A DNA stretch of 64,000 nucleotides from Plasmodiophora brassicae (taxonomy: Eukaryota > Endomyxa > Phytomyxea > Plasmodiophorida > Plasmodiophoridae). The notes under the pieces were generated by a model. That model saw only the letters and a list, made by a program, of their open reading frames with translations. It was not told the DNA's origin and ran no database searches. Below are positions 33,925 through 46,400 of the stretch, in pieces. How positions within the stretch are numbered: the first letter of the stretch is position 1; each line of letters starts with the position of its first letter. The stretch lies in NCBI GenBank assembly GCA_039704465.1, contig JASFAU010000008.1:1116001-1180000 (forward strand), read 5' to 3'. The position numbers were made by a program, and so were the translations under genes.

Positions 33925-34095
33925 ATGACGAAGAGGGACAGCTTCTTCCTCCTGACGCTTGCTAGTTTGACAGCGTTGGCCAACGTGCCAGGTGACCCTG
34001 GTACGTACCGTTACCCGTCTGCATTCGAGGTGCTTCTCGGAAGTGCTGTCTGGCAGCGTCTGAGAACATGCCTGTCCGTACGCTGCTATCTGTGA
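33925..34095 (+). CDS. Possible small secreted protein, 56 residues
   Basis: ATG 33925 to TGA 34093-34095. The N-terminus (MTKRDSFFLLTLASLTALA) has a basic start, a hydrophobic core and a plausible Ala cleavage site. The mature part of about 36 residues has two Cys near its end (RTCLSVRCYL). A donor-like GTACGT at 34000 means the real gene might splice instead. The only support is the leader-like start and its isolation in a gap, so this is tentative. Confidence 0.3.
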   Translation: MTKRDSFFLLTLASLTALANVPGDPGTYRYPSAFEVLLGSAVWQRLRTCLSVRCYL

Positions 34096-34104
34096 ACGCG
34101 CGCT

Positions 34105-34761
34105 TCAACGTTTAGTAATAACATCGATTGGCTGCTGCCCCCCGGTTGTGAGCCAGCTGTGCACGCGCCGACCAGGGATCAGTGTAGCGGCGCCAGCGCC
34201 GACCAAACCCATCATGGACCCGACCATGCAGCGCCGATGCACGTTGACGTTGCCGCTCCGGATCGCGCGAATGCCTTTCCCCATGGCGTACAGCGTATAG
34301 GCACTCAGGAGGTGAATCGGGCTGAAGTTCCATGGCGACCATCGCCGTTCCACCGAGGTACCCTCGCTGCGCCCACCCAAGGCCGGCATGACTTCCGTGA
34401 TGCCGAAACTTGAAACGGCCCCGACGGTCATCAGCGTCACCCACGTACGCCCCATCAGCCGGTGCACGGGCGTGCCCTTCTTCCGGAGCAGGATCACCGG
34501 ACCCAGGACGGCGGCCGGCAGCACTGCCGCTAGGTGTACCGCCAGTGGCCAATGGACGTCCCGTTTCGTCGGCACGACATATTCCTCCTGGCCTGCTCCC
34601 ATATATACCAGAGGTCTGATCCGGCAAGGCCTCCACACCTGTAACGCGACTCGGGCTCCGCCGTTGTGGAGCAGAGGCCACCTGATGAAGGCAGCAGCAG
34701 CCTGTCGACGGCCCCTGGTACGAGCACCCGTGCGGGGTTCCCGGTGGGAAGGGGCGGGCAT
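34105..34761 (-). CDS. DUF2306-like membrane protein, bacterial in style
   Basis: The frame runs to 218 residues, but the conserved part begins near MGAGQEEYVVPTKRD (about 34600), and the first roughly 50 residues may be non-coding or a separate exon. Motifs recall the bacterial DUF2306 family: HRLMGRTWV, FSPIHLLSAYTL, a conserved R-x-GNV-x-VHRRCM stretch and LIPGR near the end, with four hydrophobic segments between. Function of the family is unknown. Such proteins are common in proteobacteria, so horizontal acquisition is possible, but GC content and context do not set it apart. Confidence 0.6.
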   Translation of the reverse strand: MPAPSHREPRTGARTRGRRQAAAAFIRWPLLHNGGARVALQVWRPCRIRPLVYMGAGQEEYVVPTKRDVHWPLAVHLAAVLPAAVLGPVILLRKKGTPVHRLMGRTWVTLMTVGAVSSFGITEVMPALGGRSEGTSVERRWSPWNFSPIHLLSAYTLYAMGKGIRAIRSGNVNVHRRCMVGSMMGLVGAGAATLIPGRRVHSWLTTGGQQPIDVITKR

Positions 34762-35009
34762 TGGCGTATTAATAGCAGGCCGTCAGACGTCTGCGGAAGC
34801 ATTGATCTTGGGCAAGCACGTCCTAACATGATGGGGGCGGGCCGCTGTCCACACAGCTGTGGGCCAACTGGCCCACAGCTGAACTGCGACTGTGAGGCCA
34901 CGTCAGTCCAGTCGAGTGGGCGTCACCCGGCACAGCGCGGCGAACACGCCCGCGCGTCCAGACCGCTAGGCATCCTTCGTTCCGGAGTGCACATAAACGT
35001 GGCGGGGCA

Positions 35010-36027
35010 ATGTCGCAGCCTGCGTCCTCGCCGCAGGCCCTGGACCTATACGCGGCTGCGGGCCACGTCGCCGTTGGTGCTGCCAGCGTCACGTTCTCGC
35101 TGGCTGTTTGCACCCTGGTCGCCATGCGTCGCAGTCGGAGACGACCGCTCGTGATCTGGTGCATACTGGGGGCGACCACGAGCGCCACCCTGGCGATCAC
35201 GTTCCTGGCGGTCCACTACCTGCGCCAGTGGACCGGCAACGACGCCGCGCTCTGTGCCGCAGTGGCCAAGGTCGTCCCATGCGCCTGTACCGTACGTCGT
35301 CATCGATGGTCGCCCGCCCGCCCCTCATCGTCATGTCACAGATTGTGTCACCGTCGGGTTCGTCATGCAATTCCTGCACGTGCGCGCGTCGATCGTGGAC
35401 GAGAACGCATCGTCGTCGTGGCTGATGAGGCTGATCCAGGTGGCGATCTCCGGGATCGTCCCGTACACGATCCTGGGCGCCATCGTCGTCACCAGCTCGA
35501 TCGACGCCGAGCTCGGCCTGTGCATCCGGTACTATCCCGTCTACCTGCCCATCCTGCTGACCGTGTCGGCGCTGGCCCTGTCCAGCCTCCTCATGTACAA
35601 GTTCGTGTCCGCCATCAACGACCACGTCCGGATCATCGAGATCGATCGTGCCACGTCACCGCAGCGGGCCATGTCGCCCAGCGTCGACTACCACGCCATC
35701 GCGAGGAGGAACCTGGTCGCCTCCACGGTCGCCATGTCGTGCACCATATCCACGATGGCGCTGATCGTGGTCGCCGACCTGGCCTTTGCATCGGCGGCGG
35801 CGCCCGACGTCGGCGCTATCGAGGACATGGTCGGCACCGTCGACCTCGTCGTCAACTGCCTCGCCCTGTGCACCTGCACGACGATCTGGATGCCCGACGA
35901 GCTCAGGGCGCTCCTCTCCCGGGTGGTCGGCGCGATCCGGACCACGACGCCGGTGTCAGTGCTGGCCTCGGCATCCACCAAGCTGAGCTTCGGACGCGCC
36001 CGCCCCACCACAGACATATTAATCTAA
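35010..36027 (+). CDS. Seven-transmembrane receptor-like protein
   Basis: Two exons. Exon 1 (35010-35286) has TM1 near residues 15-40, TM2 near VIWCILGATTSATLAITFL and the start of TM3. The intron 35287-35341 (55 nt) restores the frame through a TAT codon into CVTVGFVMQFLHVR (TM3). Exon 2 (35342-36027) has four more segments; the fifth is near YLPILLTVSALALSSLLMYKF and the seventh near TVDLVVNCLALCTCTTIW. There is no signal peptide; the N-terminus is short and the C-terminal tail is Ser/Thr-rich. Overall plan is GPCR-like with a long third intracellular loop, but no named class is recognised. It is unrelated by eye to the 7070-12151 receptors. Confidence 0.7.
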
Positions 36028-36111
36028 GCGATGGGGCCTGCGTATGTCTCTGTGTGTCTGTGTGTGTGTATTAGCGGACGGGTATAGTGGTCCGGCGGAG
36101 AGAGCCCCACG

Positions 36112-38208
36112 ATGGCGGCGGCGGCGGGATCACGCGAGGTCGCCTTGGTCGACCTCGACTGTTTCTACTGCGTTCGTGTGGCGCCCCCCGTGCCGGTCCT
36201 CGTCGATGACCGCTGACCCGGTCGTCGTGCAGCAGGTCGAGCAGAAACGATTGGGCATACCCAGGGAGGTGCCCGTCGCCGTCCGCCAATGGGACGGCCT
36301 CGTCGCTATCAACTGTACGCGTCGTGCCGTGCAGTCGTCGAACGGGATGGCGGTCTGACCGTGCCCTCCTCCCCCACCTGTAGATGCGGCGCGGGCGCGC
36401 GGGCTCAGCAGTCGGCACTTCAGCTCGGCGCAGACCATCGCCGACCTGCAACGGCAGTGCCCCGACCTCGTCCTCGTCCACACCGACACGTAAGGCAGTG
36501 CCCGCCTGCTCCCCCCGCCCGCCCCCTCGTCGTGCGATCCACACGATTGTCGCTGTCAGGACGGACGCGGATGGCGTCACGACGTCGTACAGGCCCGGCG
36601 AGCGCCCCGTCAGCAAAGACGCCTGCAAAGTCAAGTACCGTCGCCGCCCGATCGCTCACCGCGCCAACGATGCCCTGACGCGCGTTCTTTCTCAGCCTGG
36701 GACGGTACCGACAGGCGAGCGGCGAGGTCATGGCGGTGCTCTGCGCGTTCTCGCCGCTGATCAGCGTGGAGAAGGCGAGCATCGACGAGGCGTTCCTGGA
36801 CGTCACCGCGCTGGTTACGGCGCGTGTCGCGGCGGGCGACGTCCCCGAGGCCTGGGCCGGGCGGTTCGCTGTCGACGGCGACGACGGGCGCCAGGAATCG
36901 GGCGATGAACACGCGCGCATGAAGGTCGCCGCCGACGTCGTCGACGCCATCCGGCGGCGCGTCTTTGACGAACTCGGTGGGGGACGCCTCCGAGCGTATT
37001 CCATGACGATGTGACCGACCGTCTGCGCTCAGGGTTCACCTGCTCGGCCGGCGTTGCCGGGAACAAGACGCTCGCGAAGCTGATCAGCGGCAGGTCGGTC
37101 CTGACGCGTTCTGCGGCCCGCTATCGCGCTGACGCGTCTGACATCCAGGAACAAGCCGTTCGGGCAGACGATTCTGCTGCAGGACGACGTGCCGCTGCTG
37201 ATGGCGTCGGTGAAGCTGACGTCGATCCGGGGCCTGGGGCGCAAGCTCGGCCAGGCGCTCTGCGCCCTGGGGCCGGCCACGCCGGCGGACGTCCTGTCCC
37301 GGTTCACGCTGGACGGCCTGGCCGAACACTTCAGCGAAGGGACCGCCCAGTGGATCTGGGACATCTGCCACGGTTCGCCCGCGTTTCGTGTCGTCGTCGC
37401 AGTCGGATCGTGCCGCCCACCTGGTATCGCACAGGTATCGACGAGGACCCGGTCCAGGAGAAGGGCCCGCCCAGGTCGATCATGTCGTCCAAGACGTTCA
37501 GCAGGGCGCTCGGTACGCGGCAGGCGCTGAACGACTGGCTGACCCGCCTGGCACTGGACATCTTCAACCGGATCGAGGACGATTGCAACCAGGTACGTCC
37601 CGTGTCGTCGCTCACCAATGCCGTCCGTCCGTCCGCTGACCTGTGGCGTTGCACCAAAGTTCCAACGCGTCCCGACGCTGCTGAACCTGTCCAGTCGGGG
37701 CGTGTCGCGGTCGGCGCCGATCCGCGGCCAGGACCTGGAGGCGCTGCACCCGCAGCTGGTGAAGGCGTCCCTTGACATGGGCGAGCATGTCGTCCTGCCC
37801 TGCACCGGCGTCAGCCTGCGCGTGTCGTCGTTCACGGCGCTGATCCAGCCGCGCTCCAAGATCGACATGTTCTTCGCGCGGTCGGATCCGGTGCAGGCGC
37901 CTGCACAGGAGGAGGAGGACCCAGCAGCTGGGAACGAGGACCACGACCAACCCAGGCCGTTCTACTGCGGTAAACGCCATGGGGCGTTCCTGGTCGGGTC
38001 ATCGCGACGCGCCTAACGTGTGCGCGCTGTAGGCAAATGCGGTCGCACGATAACGGGGGACGACATCGCGACGCATTCGGACTACCACCTGGCCCTGGCC
38101 CTGCAGTCGTACGAGAAACGGGAACTGGCCGGCGTCCCCCGGCGCCCATCCGCCAAGCGGCCCAGGAACCAGCGCACGATCTCGTCGTTCTTCGGCACCA
38201 GGTCATGA
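36112..38208 (+). CDS. POLH: DNA polymerase eta (Y-family translesion polymerase)
   Basis: Start at ATG 36112 gives EVALVDLDCFYC with the first catalytic Asp. The intron 36172-36232 joins it to QVEQKRLGIPREVPVAV, the Pol eta pattern. Later exons give LSSRHFSSAQTIADLQRQ, VEKASIDEAFLDVTA (catalytic DE) near 36780, SAGVAGNKTLAKL near 37050, IRGLGRKLGQAL near 37230, and the little-finger region near 37440-37590. The C-terminus has a UBZ ubiquitin-binding zinc finger: the intron 37971-38032 joins FYCG to KCGR, followed by THSDYH with the His pair. The last residues hold a PIP box, QRTISSFF, for PCNA binding. It bypasses UV lesions in the nucleus. Some internal exon edges are unresolved. Confidence 0.88.
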
Positions 38209-38259
38209 CCGGACCTGGGTCTGTATATTCACTGAAGGACCTACATAGGGATGCGCTGC

Positions 38260-38716
38260 CTAGCTGTCGAACGCACCCGCGCGAGGAACGCTGCGGCTGT
38301 CGACGAACAGAACGGCGCTGACACGGCGAAGTCGGGACAGCGGAACGGGGGCGTACATTGGCGGGCGAGCTCGTGGCGGCGCCCTGGGCACCGGAGTCGT
38401 CGACCTGGTGAAGTTCTTGGCGCAGCCGACGTCGGCGGCCAGCATGATCGTGATGATGATGAGGGCCAGGAGGGTCGCCAGGGCTGCGCGCGGTGGCCGC
38501 ATGTTGTCTGCAGCGCCCGTGCTGCAGTCGGCCGCAACTCCGTGCGGCACACGCACGCAGGTGCGGGCACCACCTCATGCCGAAGAGATTCGCCAGATCA
38601 GGGCACTCTGCTACGCGACCCGGCCGGATCCCGTCGTCGTAACGGTAGCCGGCGGGCTGAAACGTGACGCGCGCGGTGGCACACTGGTCCACGAAGATAT
38701 TTTCCATCGGGCGCAA
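38260..38716 (-). CDS. Possible small membrane or secreted protein
   Basis: Two candidate exons on minus: one begins MRPMENIFVDQCATARV (38716) and reaches about DLANLFGM; the second contains MRPPRAALATLLALIIITIM, a clear membrane-spanning or signal-anchor segment, and runs to a stop at 38260. A GT...CAG intron between them would fit the local intron size. There is no domain match, and the divergent neighbour starts at 38851. Weak call: the hydrophobic segment is the only real feature. Confidence 0.3.
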
Positions 38717-38850
38717 TGGTGGGTTGCCCTGCCCGGGTCGACCCCCCCCACCACCGAGTTTTGCATCTTGCGTTGGTGGTGTCGATTCGGTCGACGACGG
38801 ACGTTACGACGAGTACTGTGGGCGGGGCGCCGTCCGCAACACGTGCCCGG

Positions 38851-39651
38851 ATGTCGACGGCGACCTTGACTGTGATCGACATCGATCCGGATGCGCCCGA
38901 CGATTCGAGCGGGAGCGTTATCTGGCTGCCGGATCGGCAGCAGACGAAGGATTCGGTCGGGCATCGGTTCCGGTGCGTTCGGCACGACCTGCTCCTGAAG
39001 ACGCTGACGACGGCCCGGAAGCACTGCCGGGACCTGCACAACGGCGTTCGCATACGGTCGCACCCGACCCAGCAGCCGATCCGGGCGAAGCACCCGTTGC
39101 CGCGCCCCTGCGAGGACGTCCTGCGGTACATCCGCACGCTCTGGGACAGCCCGGGGCAGCAGCAGTACCGATCCGCTGAGGTCGCCCTGCGCCGCCTGCG
39201 GAACGATTGGCGATACGCGATCGCGTGCCTGGCGCCGGGCGTTTCCTGTGCGTCCCTCGTCGAACAAGCCCAGACGCTGATCGACAACGGGTCCAAGGGC
39301 GTCGATGTCGCTAAGCAGTCGGCGACCCAGTCGCATCTCAACGCGGTATCGTGCTGGCTGGGCTGTGTCGAAGGCCTGGTCGACGACGTGCACGCCCTGC
39401 CGTCCTGGGACCTATCCAGGCACCCGTCCGACTGGTTCCTGCAGCCCAGGCGCAATCCACGCGACCTGGCCGTCCTCCAGGTCGTCTACGTCAAGCTCGT
39501 CGCCGCCTACACCGCCCAACACCCGATCCCGTTCATGACGCGCGCTCGCGCCTTGCAACGCCAGCAAGAATGCGTGCAACGCGACCTGCGATCCGCTCAG
39601 GCCCTGGTTACCCTCGGCGCCGTCGAACAACGAAACGAACCTTCCGCCTGA
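38851..39651 (+). CDS. Hypothetical protein, mostly helical
   Basis: Single open frame. I chose ATG 38851 (MSTATLTVIDIDPD) because the 45 codons before it read like non-coding sequence. About 266 residues, rich in Arg, Gln and Leu with predicted helices (for example VLRYIRTLWDSPGQQQYRSA) and scattered Cys. No signal peptide, membrane segment or known domain recognised. It sits between Pol eta and PRP6, and codon use looks like its neighbours. Confidence 0.55.
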   Translation: MSTATLTVIDIDPDAPDDSSGSVIWLPDRQQTKDSVGHRFRCVRHDLLLKTLTTARKHCRDLHNGVRIRSHPTQQPIRAKHPLPRPCEDVLRYIRTLWDSPGQQQYRSAEVALRRLRNDWRYAIACLAPGVSCASLVEQAQTLIDNGSKGVDVAKQSATQSHLNAVSCWLGCVEGLVDDVHALPSWDLSRHPSDWFLQPRRNPRDLAVLQVVYVKLVAAYTAQHPIPFMTRARALQRQQECVQRDLRSAQALVTLGAVEQRNEPSA

Positions 39652-39879
39652 CGCAGGTCTTCGTTGCACCTACTGCTGGCACTGGATACGACCAATACAC
39701 AGATTCCTCGTAGGGTGGACTGGACTGGACCTCACTGGGGAAAAAACCGCAAAAAAACAACGCGTGGCCTGTCCATGCCGTGATTGTTTTGGAGGGTGGT
39801 GGTGTTGCGCGGGGCCGTAGGTAGTGGCACGGCGCGGGCCAAAGCAGTTCATTTGGGAATTTGGGCGGCCACCGTCAGG

Positions 39880-42800
39880 ATGAGTCAGGGGACGACGGCC
39901 CGCCCACCGGTGCGGTCGTTCGGGCAGCCGCCGCCCGGGTACGTGGCCGGGCTGGGCCGTGGTGCCGTCGGGTTCACGACTCGGTCGGACATCGGGCCGG
40001 CGAAGGTCGGGCCGACGCGCGAGGATCGCTATGCGGCCGTGCGCGGGTCGTCGAATGCGGCGCTGGTCATGTCGGGGCTCGGGCCGACGCCGAGCCGCGA
40101 AGAGGACCTGTCCGAGTCGAACTTTGACGCGTTCGCCGGGTATGGCGGGTCGTTGTTCGACGCATCGACGCCGTACGATGCGGAAGATCGGGAAGCCGAC
40201 AACATTTACGACGCCGTTGACGCCAAGTCAGTTCGTGCCGTGTCACTGGGATCGTCTCTAACATCTGGGGTGCAGGATGGAGGAGCGGAGGGCCGCCTAC
40301 AAAGCGCGGCGCGCCGTCGCCGACCACGAGGAGCAGCTGAAGAAGCGGCCGAAGCTGCAGGACCAGTTCGCAGATCTGAAACGGCAGCTGGGAACGATCA
40401 GCGAAGAAGAATGGTTGAACATTCCTGAACCTGCTGATCTGTCGAAGCAGAACAAGAGGTTTGTTCCTCGCGTCCTACGGCATCCCTTCCAATGGTCTTA
40501 TTCCTTCTGCGTTGCAGGTCATCGTCTACGAGGTCTGAAATTTTCACCCCCGTCCCTGACAGCATCATCGCGTCGTCCATATCGTCGACGCAGCATGCCA
40601 ACGCGCTAGATGCCACCCTGGACGGCGTCGAGACGCCGATCAGTGCGGCGACGCCATTGCCGTCTGACCTGATGAAGCTGGGGCAGGCAAGATACAAAGT
40701 TCTCGGTCAGTCTCGCCTGATTTCAGTTCCTAGCGTTCGTTTGTGACGTTCGATTGCGCGCTAGGAATCAAGCTCGACAAAATGTCCGACTCGGTGACCG
40801 GGCAGACTGTTGTCAATCCCCGTGATTTCCTGACCGACCTGCGGAGCGTCACTACCATGAACGATGCCGAAGTGAGCGATATCAAGAAGGCACGAACGTT
40901 GCTGAAATCTGGTAACCGCTGTCATCTGTGTCCCTTGTGACGCGAATTGACGTGGCAAATTTCTCAGTTACGGCAACAAACCCGCACCATCCGCCAGGAT
41001 GGCTATGTGCTGCTCGCTTAGAGGAAGCGGCCGGCAGGATGTCTGTTGCACGAAAACTGATTATGAAAGGTCAGGTGTCGCAAGGTGTGGAATCATCTCG
41101 TACGGTCTCATATTGTCTACAGCCTGTGAGGCATGTCCCGATAGTCAAGACGTGTGGCTCGAGGCTGCTCGACTCCATCCGCCGGCCGAAGCGAAGTCAA
41201 TCTTGGCACGTGCTGTCACGGCAGTTCCGACCTCTGTCAAGGTTTGGATGTCTGCCGTCCGTCTTGAAGAGGACGACAAGGCCAAGCGTGCCGTTCTTCG
41301 CAGAGCGTTGGAGCTTGTTCCAACGTAATGCTGTTGATGGTTCTCTACCCGTATTCAAGCTCGGCTAACCTATAGCTGTACAGGTCAGTCCGGCTGTGGA
41401 AGGCGGCGATAGAACTTGAAGAACCCGATGACGCCCGCGTTCTTCTGTCGTATGCAGTCGAGTGCGTACCCGAGTCAGTGGAGATGTGGCTGGCTCTTGC
41501 ACGACTGGGTCCGTGTGTTCCTGTTTCAGTTCGTCTGGATAACAATGTAACTGATGCCTTTTGGTATAGAGACGTACGAGAATGCCAAGAAGGTCCTAAA
41601 CAGGGCGCGCGCAGCGGTGCCCACTGACCCGTCGATCTGGATTACTGCTGCGCAACTAGGTGCGATTGGCCAACCATGGTTATGCGTGAATATGCTCTGA
41701 TAGATATGCAGAGGAGGCTAATGGCTCATACGATCGTATTGATGTCATTACTCAAAAAGCTGTCAAATCGTTGGCTGCCAAAGGCGTTGTCATTGATCGA
41801 GAGCAATGTAAGGTTCTGTGCTCCCCTGAATCGTTTCGTAAACATAACGTTCGCGAACAGGGCTGCGAGAGGCTGAAGCTTCGGAAAAGAGCGGTTCGCC
41901 CTTGACGTGCCAGGTAAGTGCTTTCGTTTGCGTTCAGTGTGCTGGCCCTGACTAGATTTAGGCCATCGTCCGTGCTACGCTTGGCCTTGGCGTCGAGCAG
42001 CAAGATCGGCGAGCCACATGGACAGCCGATGCTCAGGCAGCCCTTGCCAATGGATCCGTCGTTACGGCGAGAGCGATTATGGCACAAACGCTCCTGGCGT
42101 ATCCGTCGAAGGTCGATCTGTGGTGGGACGCTGCTCAGCTTGAGAAACATCACGGGACGCATGAATCTCTCATGGCTGTGCTTCACGACGCTGTTAAGCA
42201 CGTTCCAGAGAGCGAGGTTGTTGATGAGCGTGGATTCCCGAGCGCGATTGCTCAGCTGTGGTTAGGTTCTATGGTTAATGACTGCGAAAGAGCAATGGAT
42301 GGCGGGCGACCTTGATGGCGCAAGGAGGACGCTGGACCTGGCGTTTGAAGCCAACCCGAACTCTGAAGAAATATGGCTTGCCGCTGTAAAGATGGAGAGC
42401 GAGAACGGCGAGTACGAACGTGCAAGAGCCCTTCTGAGCAGAGCAAGGTAATCGGGTGTTGTGATGCGACGACAATCGGTTGATGAAATTGTCAGGTCTC
42501 GTGCCCCTGGTGCTCGTGTCTGGATCAAGTCGGCGAAGATGGAGCGCGAACTCGGGATTCGCGACAACGAGCGCTCCTTGATTCGCGATGCGTTACAGCG
42601 GTTCCCGACGGCCTGGAAGCTTTGGGCAATGGCAATCCAGAACGATGTGGCACGGGGAGACGTAGAATCCGCTGCGCAAACATGTCGTGATGCGCTCGCG
42701 ATCTGCCCGACGTCGGTGGAGCTGTGGCTCGTCACGTCACGCTTTCATGCGGATCACGTGTCCGTCGCCAAAGCACGGTAAGGGTTCCGATCTGCGTTCG

Positions 42801-43393
42801 AGACCGTTGTAGTCCTATTGATCTCTCGCCGCAGGGCGGACCTTGAAATTGCAAGGAAGCGCATTCCTGGAAACGACCGCCTGTGGCTCGAGGCCATCCG
42901 GATCGAGGAGCGCGACGACACTGCCAACAGTGAGGTGCAGCACCAGGCCGCGGTCAAGCTCATGTCCCGGGCACTGCAGGAGTGCCCTCAATCTGGCATA
43001 CTTTGGGCCAAGGCGATCGAGCTGGAGCCTCGGCCGAAACGGCGCGGCAAGTCGTACGACGCTCTGAAGAAGTGTTCATTCAACGCCCACGTGTTTATCG
43101 CCGTCGCCCGCCTGTTCTGGCAAGATCGAAAGATCAAGAAAGCGCGGAACTGGTTCGAACGGGCTGTCACGGCGGATCCCGACCTCGGTGACGCCTGGGC
43201 GTTCTTCTACCGGTTTATCTCCTCGTACTGCGACGAAGGTGAGCGGGAAGCGGTCTTGAATCGATGCGAAGAGGCGGATCCGCACCATGGTGAATTGTGG
43301 TGCGCGGTTTCGAAGGCTGTCGGGAACGAACGCCTGAAGGCTCGCGACATCTGCGTCAAAGTCGCGTCCACCCTACCGGAAGGATTCCTATAA
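39880..43393 (+). CDS. PRPF6: Pre-mRNA-processing factor 6 (PRP6/PRPF6)
   Basis: Start at ATG 39880. Exon 1 holds the PRP1 N-terminal domain: [20 protein letters not shown] and later [15 protein letters not shown] short intron (about 40228-40274) continues to [12 protein letters not shown] and [11 protein letters not shown], which matches the family order. The rest is HAT/TPR helical repeats on many exons: for example [21 protein letters not shown] near 41150, and [19 protein letters not shown] repeats near 42510. The last exon (from about 42835) has [20 protein letters not shown] and [13 protein letters not shown]6 bridges U5 and U4/U6 in the tri-snRNP. It converges with the RCC1/TIG gene, with only 51 bp between the stops. 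Confidence 0.9.
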
Positions 43394-43444
43394 CAAAGGT
43401 ATTCCAGTTTGGGATCCGTCGTACGACGCCATGACGTTGCTGTA

Positions 43445-46400
43445 TCACTTCAGGGTGAATGGGACGTCGACCACGGTAAAGTCAACGCCGTTCAGGGACA
43501 GCTCGACGGTGCACGTCTTGCTGGGTGGGTCGGCAAGCATCGGCGGCATAGTGAAGGTCACGACGGCTAGGCCAGTCTTCGGGTTCGGTTCCGATGTCAT
43601 CTGACATGGAACGACCTGCGCAGGGCCGCCCGACGACCCGGTCACCCGGACAGCAGACGCGCGGGTGTCGAACACGTTCTTCGCCGTCAGTTTGACCGGG
43701 TACCCGCCCGCCGCCGCTCCCGCCGATGGCTCCAGCTGAAAACGTTCGGGTTAGTCTCGACATCATCGAGACGCGAAGGGTCGTATACCTTGAAGCTGGT
43801 AGGTTCGTCGTAGAGAGTGTACGTCAACGCGTTCCGCATCGAAGCGTCCAGGGCGACCTGGATGGACGGCAACACGATACCGACAGGGAGCGTGAACCGG
43901 ATCGTGCTCCGGTCAACGAACGTGGAGTGTACGGTCTGCTCGGGGGACAGGAACACATCCAGCGACTGTTGCTCGTAGAATCCAGAGCCGGCAACAATAA
44001 CGCTGTTGTCGCGTGCCTTCGGACCAGACTCCGGCACCAGGCGTTCTGCTCGAGGCGGCTCGTATTCAACCTGGATCCATTGTCAGCGTCGAGGGTGCCC
44101 CAGGTACGAGTGGGCGTGGCAACACCTGTCCGCACGGCATGAACTCATTGCCGTTATACGACACGTCGATCTTGACACGCTCGTTGCGTCCTTGGAACGG
44201 CAGCTGTGGCAGGTCGAACCTCATTATACATTCCAGTGACAACCTGTCAGCGGATCCTGTTACGCCGATGGTCAGGTGCATGACCTGGGCTGGCGTCGGA
44301 CAACGCACGCCAACCTGAGGATTCGTGGACGGCGCCTGTCGACAGTGCTGTCACCCTCAGGCGCGGAACCGGTTGAATGTCGAGCAGCAGCGGATGGTCG
44401 AGACCGGTCATCTTGACGCAAAGAGGGCCTCCTCCGAATGGGACACTGGCCGGGTCGATGGACGATAACTGCGCATCTGAAGGGACACCCGTCCCGTCTT
44501 AGCACAGCACAGTACGACAGGTATACGCCCTAACATCGTACCGTAGTACACAAACTTGGGCTCCGCGTATTCGACGAATGTCTTCCCGTCAAGCGCAATT
44601 GCAAAGTGACAGGCGCCAGCGTCGTCGGTCGGCGGCGTCTTGAATGTGATTTGTTTCTTGGTTCGGTCGTATACAGCTGGCACGTCTACGAGCACATCAC
44701 GTCAGCAGTGCCCCCGCCGAAGACACGACTCTGTCAACGGACCGGGCGGTTTCACCGAGGGCGACCTTCCCAGCTGGTTTTCTGGGATCAGCTGCACGCG
44801 AAGATCCGGGTATGGCAAATCGTCGACATCAACAGACAGTGTAACCTGATGGAAACCGTGTTCAGCGTTGCGGTTCGTGGGCAATGAACGGCCAGCAATC
44901 GAACAGGAGAACCGCCAGACACCGGACCGCACTGACGCTCCCCGGCGTTGAGGGACTCAATGGCACGGAATACGGCCACCGGCAACGGGGCACTGTAAAA
45001 CGTACCGTCCATCGAGGTCGATATCTCTACGGCCATCTCGTTAGGGCGACTCGTCCACCGCATCGACACTTACGTACCGAGGTTCTTGAGCGGAAACAGC
45101 TCGCCAGGGACCACCTTCGTCAGGCAAGGACTGACAACTCGAACGCAAAACGGTCCAGGTTCCCCTGAACCCGAACGCATCAGATTCGTCAGCACATGAA
45201 AGCATTCCTGCCAGTCCGGGTACCTTCGTAGATGCTGCAGTCTACCTCCACAGTCAGGTCCAGCTGAAGAACGCTGACGTTAACCGATTATGGAACCGCA
45301 GTTATACACACGAACTGGGTTACGTAAGGCAGGTATCGAAACCGCACCCAGACTAGCCCGTTGATGCTCGCCATGCCATTGCCGAACAGCGTGATGAGCG
45401 TCCCGCCGGACGCACACAACGACGACACATCGATATGGGAGATCGACGTTGCCGTCGCACAGATCAGGGCGGACGCGCATTGAGCAATGCGACAGACCGG
45501 ACGGCCGGACGCGGCCGCCACAGATATCCTTCCCGGGTCGTCCGTCTTCTCACCCGGCCGTCCCAATCGCCCTGCAAGCAGCGCTTTCAGAAATGAAAAA
45601 CCATAGGCCGTTATCTATTTCACCTCTAGGAGAATCACTGCCGAATGTAGTGACGTTGCCAGCGGTATCCAGCACGCAGGAGAAGTTCGGCCCGCAGAGT
45701 ACCTCAATTGCACGGCAGCCGTCCGGCATTGTCAGGTCCAGGCGGGTCGGCGCCCGCACGCGACTGCCGCGCCCCGGCAACCCCAGCTGCCCGCACGCGT
45801 TCAACCTGTGCGCACGATCCGGTGAATACACACATGGCCTGCAGAGCGGCAATTATCGAAACGGAAACGCGGAGCCGGGCCCAATCTCCGAAATTAACCA
45901 AAGCAGTTAACGACTGGCGAATACGTCACGGAGCTGCATCGTTCCCCGCGGGAAATTGTGCGGAACTGAGGGCCCCGGGAGCCGCGCCCTCAAGTGCTCC
46001 GATGCCGATAACGCTTACCCCCAGGCGTAGACGGTGCCGTCGACGTCCAGGACGAGGGCGTGGGCGCTGCCGGCCGCGATTCGGGTGGCGGCGCGGAACA
46101 GCGGCACGGACCGTGGGCGACGTTCGCAGGTGGACCGGCGCCCGTGCCCAAGTTGCCCGCATTGGTTCCCGCCGAACGTCCAGACGGACCCGCTGCCGGC
46201 TGCTAGGGCGACCGTGAAATCGTCCCCGCAGGCAATCGACGCGATGGGCGGCAGGCCGACGACCACGAACGGCGATAAGTGGATAAGGCGCAGGCCGGCG
46301 CATTGCCCGTGCTCGGAGGATCCCCAAGTGTAGACGTCGCCGCGCCGTGTCAACGCCACGCTGTGCCGATCGCCACACGCCACCGCCATGACGTCATGTA

